64,000 nucleotides of DNA. Origin: Rhizophlyctis rosea (Eukaryota; Chytridiomycota; Chytridiomycetes; Rhizophlyctidales; Rhizophlyctidaceae). Shown one piece after another: positions 10,506 to 20,975 of this stretch. The stretch lies in the NCBI GenBank assembly GCA_027596075.1, contig JADGJC010000065.1, positions 98,833 to 162,832 of the forward strand, given 5' to 3'. The translations under genes and the position numbers were made by a program. The notes under the pieces were generated by a model that saw nothing but the letters and a program-made list of their open reading frames with translations, searched no databases and was not told the origin of the DNA. The first letter of the stretch is position 1, and each line of letters starts with the position of its first letter.

Positions 10506-12963
10506 CTACATACGGCGCCGCAAGCTACTAACCCTTCCACGACCCCCACCTGACCTTACTTCAACAAAGCCCCACCAGTCCGCCTTGGCCCATCGCTCCA
10601 CCTCCTCAGCACTAACACGAACCTCCGCTCCAGCCTCCAACAAGAACCTCACCACATCTCCATAACCCCCAACCGCCGCACCAACAAACGGGGCGCGGGG
10701 GCCGTGCGGGGGGCGGGGCGCGGCGGGCGGCGGGGGGGCGGCCGGCGGCGGGGGGGGCGGCGGCCGGCCGCCGCGCGCNNNNNNNNNNCTCCACCAACCT
10801 CCTCACAACATCCATATCCCCCCTCCTAGCAGCAGCCACAAACCCTCGTGTCATCTTCCCAGCTTGAATAGTCCCACCCCCAGCCCTCAAAAGCAACCCC
10901 ACAACATCCCCGAACCCCCCTTCCGCCGCAAACGCCAACGTATCCTCCGTCCGTCCGTGAACATTGGCACCGGCCTCCAAAAGCGCCTGCACAATCTCCG
11001 TATACCCGCCCATCGCCGCGGCCGCCAAGGCTTCTTCCATGGAAGTATATGAATATGCTCCCAATCCAGCCTTCAGCAACAGCAACACCACATCGAGATA
11101 CCCTCCCTTTGCCGCATTTGCAAGTGCCGCATCAAGCCCCGTCGCAAGATGAGCACCCGCATCCAGGAACGTTTGTACCATCTCCAAATCACCACATCCG
11201 GCCGCATTCGCAAGAGCCTCCTCCATTCCCATATGTACGTTGTTCCCAGCCTTCAGAAGCATGTGAACGATTCCCATATGACCAGCCTCCGCCGCCCGAG
11301 CAAGAGCATCGTCCATTCTGTTACTGACATTGGCGCCGGCTTCTAGGAGCATCTGGACGATATCTGCGTAGCCCCCTGCTGCAAACACAAGTGCCTGATC
11401 CCTTCTGGCGTGGACGTTGCTGCCGGCGTCCAGAAGGATTCTGACGATATCACTGCGTCCCTGTTCCACTGCTTTCATCAAAGGAGCATCGTCCCTCGCA
11501 TGTACGTAAGCGCCGAACGCTAATAGAACATTGATCATCGCCATATCCCCACATGCCGCCGCTTCCACCAATGCTTCATCATCTCTCGCGTGCAGGTTGG
11601 CGCCGAGTTCCAGCAGAAGCACCACCATTTCCGTATCCCCGCACCCCGCAGCAAGGATCAACGGTTCGTCCTTCTTAGCACGGACGTTGGCGCCAGCCGC
11701 CACGAAATTGTTCACACGTCCCTTCCTAGCTTCTGCGTCCGCTCCGCCCTTCACTAGCAACTCAACAATTTTCAAATTGCCTCCCTTCACCGCGAGCAAC
11801 AATGCTTCGTCTAGTCTACCGTTGACGTTCGCTAAGTAACCGTTCGGCGCGGCGTTCAACAAAATAGAAACAATGTCGGCAAATCCTCCGCCGACGGCGT
11901 TCTCCAATGCAGGCCACGTCGTTGGGTTCGCTCCGGCTTCCAACAATATCTTCAGAATTGCCGTTTTCCCTTGAGAAGCAGCTAAGACTAACGCAGACCC
12001 TTGCGCAGCATCAACATCGACCCCGACCTCCACCAAAAACGAAACGATATCCTCGAACCCAGCTTCCACCGCTTTATCGAGTGCGGCCTCCGGAAGAGTT
12101 GCCCCAGAATTGAACAGCAGCTCCACTAGCTCCATCCGCCCATGAGAGATAGCCGAGAGTAAAGCATGGCTACCTCCCGCATTGACATCCGCACCCGCGT
12201 CTAGCAGAATGAAGAATCCTTCATCAAAATAATGTCTAATGGCCTCCCCCAAAGCCATTGCCGGAATAGTTGCCCCTCCAGCCAACAATAGCTCCAACAT
12301 CTCCGTATGTCTTCGAAAAATGGCTGAAATCAAGGCATGTCCGCGCGCTGCATTGGCGTCGGCCCCGAACTGAATCAAGAGCTTGGCGATGTCGAGATGG
12401 CCCCCTAAACTTGCTGCTAACAGCACTGGCTGGTGCCTGACATTGGCTCCGACTTCAAGAAGCAACTTGACGATATCAAGGTGACCAGCCTGCGCCGCCT
12501 GATATAATCCATCTGGTTGCGTATTGCGCTCTGTATGAACTCTTACCCCGCGGTGCAAGAACATCCTGACGATATCCAGATGACCCGACTTGCACGCGCG
12601 CGTCAGGACCGGCTGAAGAACCTGCTGCCAGAGGGTCCGGTGTTGGAAATATGCAATTATTGCGTCCACCGCAAGCGTCGCAGGCTGTAGTCGGTTCCTT
12701 TCAACACTGACGTCAAGGAGGTACGTGAGATTGGCAGGTTGAGCTTCCGGTAGAAGGTGTCGAACGATGTGGACGTGATTGTCGTGAGATGCCCATCTCC
12801 AACAGCTGTCCAAACCACGATAGAGCCGCCAACAGGCTTCCGCGTCGACGAGATCACTAGGCAAGATGGCCTGCTTCCAGCCCTTGCAACATGCGCGTAG
12901 ATTTCGACCGGAAAGAGGATCACTCAGTCGCGCGACCAGTCGGATGAGTTCTGGTGGTAGCAT
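10506..12963 (-). CDS. F-box/ankyrin-repeat protein 4, interrupted by an assembly gap
   Basis: The ATG at 12963 begins MLPPELIRLVARLSDP and NLRACCKGWKQAILP, close to gene 3. Ankyrin repeats run continuously to about 10790, where GC-rich junk and 10 N interrupt the frame. Past the gap, the minus strand at 10680-10506 reads GGYGDVVRFLLEAGAEV and ends at a TAG (10506-10508), so I place the true 3' end there and not at the artificial stop at 10612. Compared with gene 3, about two repeats are missing in the middle: the chain passes directly from an ADAEARKGRV segment to AAGANVRAKKDEPL without losing frame. Confidence 0.8.
10691..10788. other. Assembly gap (N 10779-10788) with GC-rich junk
   Basis: About 88 bases of almost pure G and C, with long G runs, precede 10 N. 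The sequence fits neither the ankyrin frame on either side nor the base composition of the locus. It is most likely a poor-quality contig end joined by scaffolding. Confidence 0.85.
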
Positions 12964-13439
12964 TTTGGAGGACTATTTGAACGAGTTTAGTTGGTCCGAA
13001 CTGGGAGAATACGCGAAACAACACGTTAAACGTGTTCGCTTACCAAGTCGACTTCCGGGTCTTTTTTACGGTGATGTGTTTGTACTTCAGATCACCGCGT
13101 GGTGCAAAGCGTGGGAAACAAGATGAGATTGGAGCACGAGAAGAAGTCATCTTGAGGCCGACAACATATAGTCAATCCATCTTGGTTGCAGTGTGAATAA
13201 TAGTTGATTCATATCTGGCTCTCCAGCCAGCACGCAGATGCGGCCAACACGTGGCGTGGCACAAGAATCCAAATCCTCCCATGATGAGTCCCATCCCACA
13301 CCAACCTTCCTCCTCCTCCTCCATCACATTCCCACCATACCAGCGAGGCATAGTTGGGTCGCCCCACAGAATCCGCATCCTCCTCTCAGCCCAATCGCGA
13401 CCCTGCCAAAGAGCGCTAATTGCTGATCAACAAGCCAAC
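12964..13439. other. Spacer between F-box/ankyrin gene 4 and SEC62
   Basis: This is a divergent intergenic region: the ankyrin gene runs to the left and SEC62 to the right. It presumably holds both promoters; I see no further gene. Confidence 0.4.
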
Positions 13440-14861
13440 ATGGTACGTTTGTGACTTCGAAAGTCGTGCCACTGACAGGAACGGGGTCCAAAAACAGGCA
13501 ATATGGGAGGCATACCGGGTTGGAGCTTCAACGCAAGTCACTAGCTTCACAAAAGTGCCAAGCCGGGGGTGCCGTCTTTGTGGTGTGAAATAGGACCACT
13601 TTGGCGAATAGCAGCTGCCTGTGCCGCTCACCAAACTCGCGGAGATCAGTTTGCCTTCCAAACCCCTTTTTCTCACCGTACATCTCTAATACTATCGTGC
13701 TCCGTCAAAATAACAGGACTTGAAAGAAGTACCAAAGGACATCCTCGCCGCAGCGGACTACCTCAAATCATCAGCCTCGGGCTTGAAAATCCGGGATGGT
13801 GTACTCAACGGCAAGCGCGTGCAGTACTTCAAGGGTGCGTACTCGTCCCCAAGTCTGAAGTACAGCGGGTGATGGGAAGGGAGGACAAATATGGACAGGG
13901 TGGATGGGCTGGGGCTTTATGACAGTTGGAAAGAGGAAGCTGAGCCAAAACGTGCGAAGGAAATCAAGGATGAGGTGATAAATCATGCACAATGATGCAA
14001 TGAAGAACCCCACCCGTCAAAATACCGATATAACACTTCGACCCAAACACCACTCCCATCCACCCATCTAACCCAAATCCTCTCAAACCCCCAAACAGGA
14101 AAACACGCCGTAAACGCCCTCCTCCGCGACCAATACCAAACCACAAAAAACACCCCGCAAATCCCCGACCGCCCCGCCGGCGAATCCCTCCTCTCAACCC
14201 TAAACCGCCACGGCTTCTTCCTAAAAGTCGACAAACCCCCAAAAGCAAAAACACTAACCCTAATCCCCCAACAAAACTTCGTCCCGGACGCATACTACGC
14301 CTGGATCTACGAAGGAAACACTTGGTGGAACACCGTCCTCGGTACCGGCGTTCTCGCCGTCGTTTTCGCTGGTGTGCTTTTCCCACTGTGGCCAATGCCC
14401 ATGCGGACGGGGGTGTATTATCTGAGTTTAGGGTTGTTGGGACTGATGGGGGTGTTTATGGCGATGTGTGTGTTTAGGCTTGTGCTTTGGTTGGTGTTGA
14501 AGGTTACGACGGGGAGGGATGGGTGGTTGTTCCCGAACTTGTTTGCGGATGTTGGGGTGGTGGAGAGTTTTATTCCTACTTGGGGGTGAGTTTGTGTGAC
14601 TTCTTTTGATTGATCACCATTTCCTTGTCTATGCATTTCATGTTTCACGTTTTGGTGTATTTTGCACCCTTACGAATTGTGCGGAACCGTTATAAACCTT
14701 TCTCTAACGACGCATTGTCCTCTTCCAGATGGGACGACAAGAAACCCAAAAAGAAATCCGGGAAGAGCAAGTCGGACAAATCGGCAAAGGCGGTTGCGGC
14801 GGCAAGTGATGATGGGAACGGGGGGGATACCGGTTCTCGGATTGAGGAACTCGATGATTAA
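13440..14861 (+). CDS. SEC62: Sec62, ER protein-translocation subunit
   Basis: Sec62 works with Sec63 and the Sec61 channel in post-translational import into the ER. The inferred exons are 13440-13442, 13717-13834, 14099-14585 and 14729-14861, giving 246 residues with all phases matching. The conserved Sec62 signatures are present: LNGKRVQYFKGKHAVNALL near residues 30-49, the first membrane span ending FPLWPMPMR (~118-143), a second span ~146-168, then WLFPNLFADVGVVESFIP and the WGWDD junction. The C-terminus is Lys/Ser-rich. The first coding exon would be the ATG alone, immediately followed by a GTACGT donor; that choice is inferred from phase and from MDLKEVPKD resembling the family N-terminus. 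The length is shorter than in Ascomycota, which carry long N-terminal extensions. Confidence 0.88.
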
Positions 14862-15179
14862 GTTGGGGGTTGTGCGGAGAGCGGTTTTGGGGCGTTTGGT
14901 GTGGATGCCAGAAATAGTGGGCGAAAGTGAAAGAAGAAGTTGGGGAGGAGCCCATGTATAGTATTAGGCGGCCTGTTTGTAAAAGTTAACCTTTTAATTA
15001 TATTGAGATTGAGCATGATGGTTTCTTGGGTACTGGAGGCTTTTGGGCGTGACGAGGCAAGATTTGCATGATCTCTCAAAGGTAGTGTATTGTAGTGGCG
15101 GGCCACTCATTGGGAAGATCTTTCGTGCTCCTTAGTATACAAGACGTCGATCGGAACACTCTCAGCAGTACCCATCTCT
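14862..15179. other. Convergent 3' spacer, SEC62 and pICln
   Basis: The two genes end towards each other across 318 bp. I see only non-coding 3' flank. Confidence 0.4.
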
Positions 15180-16188
15180 TTACCGCTGCGCCTGCTCATC
15201 TGCATCAGCGAATTGTCCCTGATCCGTATGGCCGTTAGTCTGCCCCGTTTGTTGAGTGCCAGATGATTGGGCGGCGGCCGGTGGGCGGTCGAAGACTGTG
15301 TCGAGGTGACTTTGAATTGCCTGGATATCCTTGATGACATTACTGGATGATTTGTAACGAATGATTGGGAAAGCGTCAGTTACCTCCTGAAAGTCGCTCA
15401 TCTCAGCCTCATTGCTGTCAGCAGTGAACCACTGATGGTCTTCACCAAACTCTTCTTCCTCGTCGTCGTCCTCCATGGGGTCGGGATGCAAGGCGGCACA
15501 GTCCGAGAGAGCTTGGAAGATCGCGTCCACTACAAAAGCCAAAATCTGTAAACAAAAGAACAAACTTCCCCTTGCAGCAAAGTAATTACGCCCAGCAGGA
15601 TACCCACAACTCCCCGCATCATCCGGCACAATTCTCACTTCCATCGTCACTTCCTCTTCCTCTTCCTCGGCGTCACCCATATCCGCATCTCCATCAGGAC
15701 GGACGCGGTTCCCATTGACGTCACGCCCGATGCCCGTGCCGTCTTCGCTGATGATGGACGGCCCTTCGAGCTGGCAGTAGATGCAGGGGGCGCGGACGAT
15801 GGGGTCGCCTTCGCGGGAAATGGCGTGAATGACGATTGAGCGGCAGTCTATGCATATTGAGGTTGTTGTTTCGGGGTTGTGGTGGATTAGTTGGCTGTGG
15901 AGGGAAGACGGCTGGTGAGCAGAGTTGACAAATGAGGATTGCAACCGGCAAACATAAGTGGATCACTTGTGAGTATTACCTCTCAGCAATGTAAAGATCG
16001 CCTTTTCCGCCGACGTTGGAATTCTCAAGGGGAGGGTCGAATTTGATGAGGACGTTGCGTTGCAGGTGGCGGACGAGGGGAGGCTTTGCGGCTGCGTCTG
16101 GAGCGGAGGATTGGGAGGCTGCTCCGGGGGGCCATGCGTCGGATGGGGTGGTGAGGTCTGGAAGGTGGCTGAGGATGTGGATGGGCAT
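15180..16188 (-). CDS. pICln, methylosome / snRNP assembly chaperone
   Basis: pICln delivers Sm proteins to the PRMT5 methylosome during snRNP assembly. The inferred exons on the minus strand are 16188-15980, 15894-15608, 15529-15384 and 15320-15180, giving 260 residues. Family marks include GKGDLYIAES after the N-terminus, SIVIHAISREGDP, EVRIVPDD, then the diagnostic DCAALHPDP followed by an acidic run, and GQFADADE at the C-terminus, which matches the tail of animal pICln. Introns 2 (78 nt) and 3 (63 nt) are multiples of three and stop-free, so the unspliced frame also stays open; I infer them because removing them restores the family spacing. The gene is divergent from the bL21m gene, 280 bp away. 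Confidence 0.85.
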
Positions 16189-16468
16189 CGTTGCGTACTA
16201 CTGTGCTGATTCAGGAGTGGGTGGATCAGAGTATGGGAAAGAGTTGCAAAGGGAAGAATGGAGGCCAAATGGAGGATCAGCCCATTAGAATGCAATTGGA
16301 ATGCAATGGCTTGCTGCGCAGTGTGGCTGACAGTGTGCTGCGCCATGTGGTACAAGCTTGCTGACTCAAAATGCGTCGGGTGAGGGTTCAACTTCCCTAC
16401 ACATTTTTATCTGAAGAACTAGAAGAAGTCGGGACACTTCCATTATCCATCCCACAACTAACACCGCA
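16189..16468. promoter_or_regulatory. Shared divergent promoter region
   Basis: Only 280 bp separate the start of pICln (minus) from the start of mitochondrial bL21 (plus), so both promoters must lie here or overlap. I identify no specific motif. Confidence 0.45.
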
Positions 16469-17332
16469 ATGCTAGGAAAGTCTTGTCTGTCACTAGGGCG
16501 CTTACCGTCGGCAACGGTGAAGGCCAATGCACAAATACCCGCTATCAGTAAGTCCACACACGCGAGATCACAGGCGGTACTTAGTCGCTCACAGTTTGGT
16601 CGGTGTTTAGGTTCACGGCTTTCCCAAAGCCGATCACTAGATAGTTGGAACCCACATAAGCCGCCAAAAGAGTTTGAGCCAGGAGGTATGCGTTCAGTCC
16701 CATGCGAAAGTCGCACTTTGATTGCTCCCTTTGTCCTTACGCAGCTCCTTTACGTCCAATTCTCAAACAAAACAGAAAAAGACCTACCACCCAAACCCCG
16801 CACCTCCCTCCCCTACGACCCACCCTTCGTAACACCCATAAAACGCTGGTTCCCCCCCTCTAAACGCCGCGCCCCCATCCCCCAACACACATCAGAACCT
16901 CAACCCCTCTACCCCCCCGCCCCAGCCCCCTCAACCTGGTCCCCCCAAACCGCCACAGCCCTCGCCCAACTCCGCGACCAAAAAAAGCACTACGCCATCG
17001 TCGAACTCCACGGCAAACCCTACTACGTCCACCTCCACGACACCATCGTCTTCGACGGTCTCCGCCACTATGACAACGGCGACGTCATTACTTTGGATCG
17101 TGTGCGGGAAATCGGGAGCGAGGAGTACATTTTGCAAGGGAAGCCGTATATTGATCCGGGGTATTATACTATTAGGTGCGTGATTGTGGATCAGCCTACG
17201 ACGAGGGAGAGGATTCGGATTCGGAAGATGAGGGTTTCGCCGAATAAGATTCAGAGGGATCATTTGTATCTGTCGATGTTGAGGGTGGTGGAGATTAGTA
17301 TTAATAAGCCGGGTGGGGCGGCATCATCGTAG
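16469..17332 (+). CDS. Mitochondrial large-subunit ribosomal protein bL21m
   Basis: This is an open frame of 287 residues from the ATG at 16469. The C-terminal ~105 residues are a bL21 domain: HYAIVELHGKPYYVH, the DGDVITLDRV-like strand (NGDVITLDRVREIG), KPYIDPGYYTIRCVIV, then a basic stretch (RIRIRKMRVSPNK) and a final LRVVEISI. The N-terminus is rich in Ser, Arg and Lys, as expected of a mitochondrial targeting sequence. Residues ~90-180 are Pro-rich and lengthen the protein well beyond the usual 160-210. A GTAAGT...TTTAG segment at 16548-16610 is 63 nt and stop-free, so it could be a spliced intron; the annotation above includes it as coding. Confidence 0.85.
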   Translation: MLGKSCLSLGRLPSATVKANAQIPAISKSTHARSQAVLSRSQFGRCLGSRLSQSRSLDSWNPHKPPKEFEPGGMRSVPCESRTLIAPFVLTQLLYVQFSNKTEKDLPPKPRTSLPYDPPFVTPIKRWFPPSKRRAPIPQHTSEPQPLYPPAPAPSTWSPQTATALAQLRDQKKHYAIVELHGKPYYVHLHDTIVFDGLRHYDNGDVITLDRVREIGSEEYILQGKPYIDPGYYTIRCVIVDQPTTRERIRIRKMRVSPNKIQRDHLYLSMLRVVEISINKPGGAASS

Positions 17333-17807
17333 GACTGTTCTTGCGGAGTGAATGATTGCTGCAACTAGGGGATGGGAATGTCCAATAGCGCATTGTGAAT
17401 AGATTCCACTAATTTTATTGTGAGTGAACAGATCCGTCGCAGAAACACGTGTGATATTGTTCGAAGGGATGGGTGGCAGTCACTGTTTAGCATCAAGAGA
17501 AGCGCATCACTGAATGTGCGAAGGGCAATGTCATGTTGGAATGAGAACCAAGCAATGCGCACGAGATGGGCAAAATGCGACGGAATTGGAGGACACAATT
17601 GCAGATGTGGCTTGGCAGGAGCTGTGACCTCCGCTCATGGGTTGATAGCAAAGATTTCTGTGAACTCAATCATCTCTCGGTTTTCCTCCACGTATTGTAG
17701 GCTTCTCTCCTCGCAGCACGCGACGGTTGTGAGGGTATTGAGTGCCTTTCCAGGTGACCGACCACTATTATGTTTACAGGTCGTATCACCCTTTGAAGGA
17801 CGCGACG
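17333..17807. other. Intergenic, no gene recognised
   Basis: This lies between bL21m and the next + strand gene. The short open frames show no family resemblance. Confidence 0.35.
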
Positions 17808-20800
17808 ATGCTATCGAACAGTGACTCCCAACCGCAAACCACTCCCGGCACACAACCGGGAGCGGAAACCAAAGCTTGGCCTCCTGTCTCATACCAAAGG
17901 CGACATGCGCCGAAACGATTGTCAGGAAGTTCTGGCAATCCTGGTGTCATGAGCACCTCCCCATACCCATTTGCAGATGAGGTAAAATATTTGCGCCCAA
18001 TGCACTCCAAAGAACGTGAGAAGACTAAATATATGATATCAATAGAGCGCAGATAGCATACCCACACAAGAGGAGCAACCCAGCGGGCGGTAGGACTTTC
18101 CGTCTTCAATTGAACCTGTTAAAACGCGTCACCACACAATACCATTATTTACTAACAAAACCCCCCTATTCCCCTCAGAAAAACCCACAGACCTCTCCCA
18201 CCACCTCCAAAAACTCCGCTTCCCCCCACGAAACGCATCCCTCCCCTTCCTCCCCCTAACACTCTCCATTCCCACCCGCGCTCAAAAACCCTCACATAGA
18301 CGTCACCCTTCCTCCCTATCCTCCACCACATCCTCATCCTCCTCGCCATCATCACATACGTTACAACCTGGTGTGTGGAGTGGAAGGCAGAGGTGTACTG
18401 GAGTGCATACAGATTTATCGGATGATCTCTGGTTACTGATATTAAGTTATGTGGCGGTGGAAGCCGGGTATTGGAGGGATTTGGTGGGGAGGTGGAGTTT
18501 GGTGAACAGGAGGTTTCATAGGTTGGTATTTAAGTGTGATTCTTTTCTATTTTTCTTTGTGTCGTCTGTTTGTTTTGTGCGTCTGAGTTGGGCCTTCTGT
18601 ATTGGGAGTGGAGAAAGGTGTGGTGATGGGGGGCATGTGAACTGGAGATGGTAGGGACGAGCGAGTGGAAGTGCGGGTTGTGCGGGTTGTGCGGGCGGTG
18701 GGAGGATGGGCAGACGGGCATGTGGGCGGGTCATTTCGCCGGGTTTGGCAAACTCCCAACGGATAGATTTGGGGATCGAGTTCAACGAAGGTTGGACCTG
18801 TGTCTGCCATTTTTGTGAAAAGGCGAATGGTGCGCATTGGAGTCGGAAAATTTTACGAAGGGAAATCCGCTATGGAGAAGGGCAACTGGGGACTGAAGCG
18901 CAACGGGAATTGGACGAAAGGTTTGGAAAAGCGGATGGGGGACAAGCCACGTTCTGTGATGAAGGTTTAGTTCTGTGATGAAGGTTTAGTAGCGGCGATG
19001 GATGGGACGGAGACCAAGGAGCTTTCGTGGTATTTCAAGCAACCTACGCAAAACAAACACTAACGCAACCCACCTCTCCCCACACAGCATAATCCAAACC
19101 AACACCCTCCACCACCTCTCCTACCTCACCGCATTCCCCTCCCTCTCCACCTCCCTCCCCTACCGCCACGCCTCCTCTCCGCACCCCCCAAATTGGTCGC
19201 AAAAACTCCGCACATCTCTCAGCACAATAAAACACTTCCAATCTATTGCCCGACGCGCCCTATCCACCCCCACACCACCCCCACAAACAGAAGAACAAAC
19301 ACTCACAGGCTGGGCGTCGTTGGATCGATTTGCGTCTAGTTTAAGTGCCGGAACGGGATCAACACATACTTGGCCACGACTTTCCCGGTCTCTTCGTACA
19401 AAACAGTCTATCTACACACCAGTTATCCCACATGACGTTATCACAACACACTTGAAGAGTCTTCATCCCACAACAACGACGCCAACGACATACAAAATCG
19501 CAACCCTAACACCAGACATAACGATATCCAACCCATCCTTCTCATCCTCCCCATCGTCAGAATCAACCCGCATAGCAGCACTAACACTCCACCACCGCAT
19601 CCCCTCCACGGACCAACCGCCCACATACTTCCACCCCGCTCAGGAACTTCATTCCACAATAATCTTCACATCCCTATCACACCCATCACCAACGCAACAA
19701 CAACCGCAGATTCTTGGATCATTGACGTTACCCACAACCGGTCCCAACCGAAACTGGAACTTCCGCAACCTCGAATACCTCGACGTGACGAAAGGGATTT
19801 TTGTGGTTTGTGAGGAGGATGATATCAGGAATCGGTGGAGTTCTTTGAGCGTCTTCACGTTTGGGAAACTCGATACGGGTGTGTTAGGTCATGCGAAGAT
19901 CCTCGCAACTTCTGAAATACCCGAGGACGTCACGGCGTTTGGTGTATTGCCTTACCCTGTGGAAATCGGTGTGCCGAGTCCGAGGAGGGATCGGCGGGGT
20001 GGGGAGGACGAAGCAGAGTTGGAAGCGGCGGGTGGAGTGGATATGATACCGGATTTAGCGGCATTGGAGGGCACGTTGGTGTTGCCCTGTATATCGGATG
20101 AGAGTGTTGGGGTCATTTTGTTGATTTCCCCACCCCCGCACTCAAACCCTACGCCTTCGCCGTTACCGACAACAACCACAACACGTTTGACGTACGGACA
20201 CGACGTCACAGCCATATCATTTTCCCTCTTCCCCTTCTCCTCCTCCTCCTCTAAGCGGGGGTTAGTCATAACCGGCCACAACGACGGGCGCTGCTCAGTC
20301 TTCGATTTCATTACGGGGTGTTTGTTGGTTGAAGTTGGCGGTGAGGGGCGTGGGGAAGGGCCGGTATTAGGCGTAACAGTTCTCGACGACCCGACAGAAT
20401 GGACGTCGACACCCGAATACTCCACCGCCATTAAAGTCGTGGTATTCTCCGACGTGGCAGGATCGGAAGATGATGAGGGGGAGGGAAGTGTAGAGGCTAT
20501 GGGGAGTAGTTTTACCGTCTACGACGTCGATAGCGAAGTTCGTCATGCTTTATCACGTATCCTTTCCTCCTCCTCCTCTGAAATGGACATCGACTCCCCA
20601 CCACCCTCACCAATCCACACGCAATACCTCCTCCCACCGGTAACACCCTACCCACCACGTAACACATCCCTACCCCGATCAATCCGTTCCAACATCGACT
20701 CCTCCCGCTCGAAACACCTTACACACACCTTACCAAACCTGGAAATATCGACATTCTTCGTTGGGAACCCCGTCGTCATCACACTCTCCACGACTGGGCG

Positions 20801-20975
20801 GGTGGGGGTTTTGGATCTTGAGGGCGGGTGGGTTGGGGATTGTGGGAGGTTACCGAGTCGGGAGGGAGAGGGTGGGGGAGGGGAAGGAGGGGAAGAAGGT
20901 GTTGGTGGTATATTGAGAGTTGGAGGGGAGTGTGTGGTTTGGAACGAGGGGGGTGTGTGGTGGGTTGGGAAGTGA
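17808..20975 (+). CDS. F-box protein with WD/propeller-like C-terminal part, disrupted by a 19-bp duplication
   Basis: The strongest parts are an F-box (DLSDDLWLLILSYV, then WSLVNRRFHRL) at about 18417-18525 and a long open frame 19088-20975. That frame contains a WD-like unit (LTYGHDVTAISFSLFP, then GLVITGHNDGRCSVFDF). Inferred exons upstream are 17808-17981, 18053-18089 and 18179-18525; the last follows a TTACTAAC branch site and a pyrimidine tract. A middle exon, from about 18656 to 19029, is joined to the final one by a CACTAAC/ACACAG intron. The 19-bp duplication at 18952-18989 shifts this middle exon; reading one copy keeps it open into the splice site. A GTGAGT donor overlaps the final stop, so an exon may be lost in the G-rich junk beyond. 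The exon chain is inference. Confidence 0.55.
18952..18989. repeat. 19-bp perfect tandem duplication
   Basis: Two identical 19-bp units lie at 18952-18970 and 18971-18989. Since 19 is not a multiple of three, the duplication shifts the inferred coding frame and brings in a stop codon. Confidence 0.9.

Noticed and set aside
10691..10778. Possible GC-rich CpG island or quadruplex element
   Set aside because: It interrupts a coding ankyrin array, abuts an N block and has no counterpart in gene 3, so it is an assembly artefact.
616..12963. CRISPR-like or minisatellite interpretation of the regular ~99-bp periodicity
   Set aside because: The periodicity is that of 33-residue ankyrin repeats with diverged DNA; there are no constant repeats with unique spacers.
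13964..14395. Arg/Gly-rich minus-strand frame
   Set aside because: It lies over the third SEC62 exon, whose motifs are unambiguous; the minus-strand composition just mirrors the C-rich block.
18281..18425. Frame reading ILILLAIITYV and WCVEWKAEVYW that looks like a membrane-protein end
   Set aside because: It has a stop just upstream and no supported exon to join. The overlapping frame with the F-box continues from a good splice site and is preferred.
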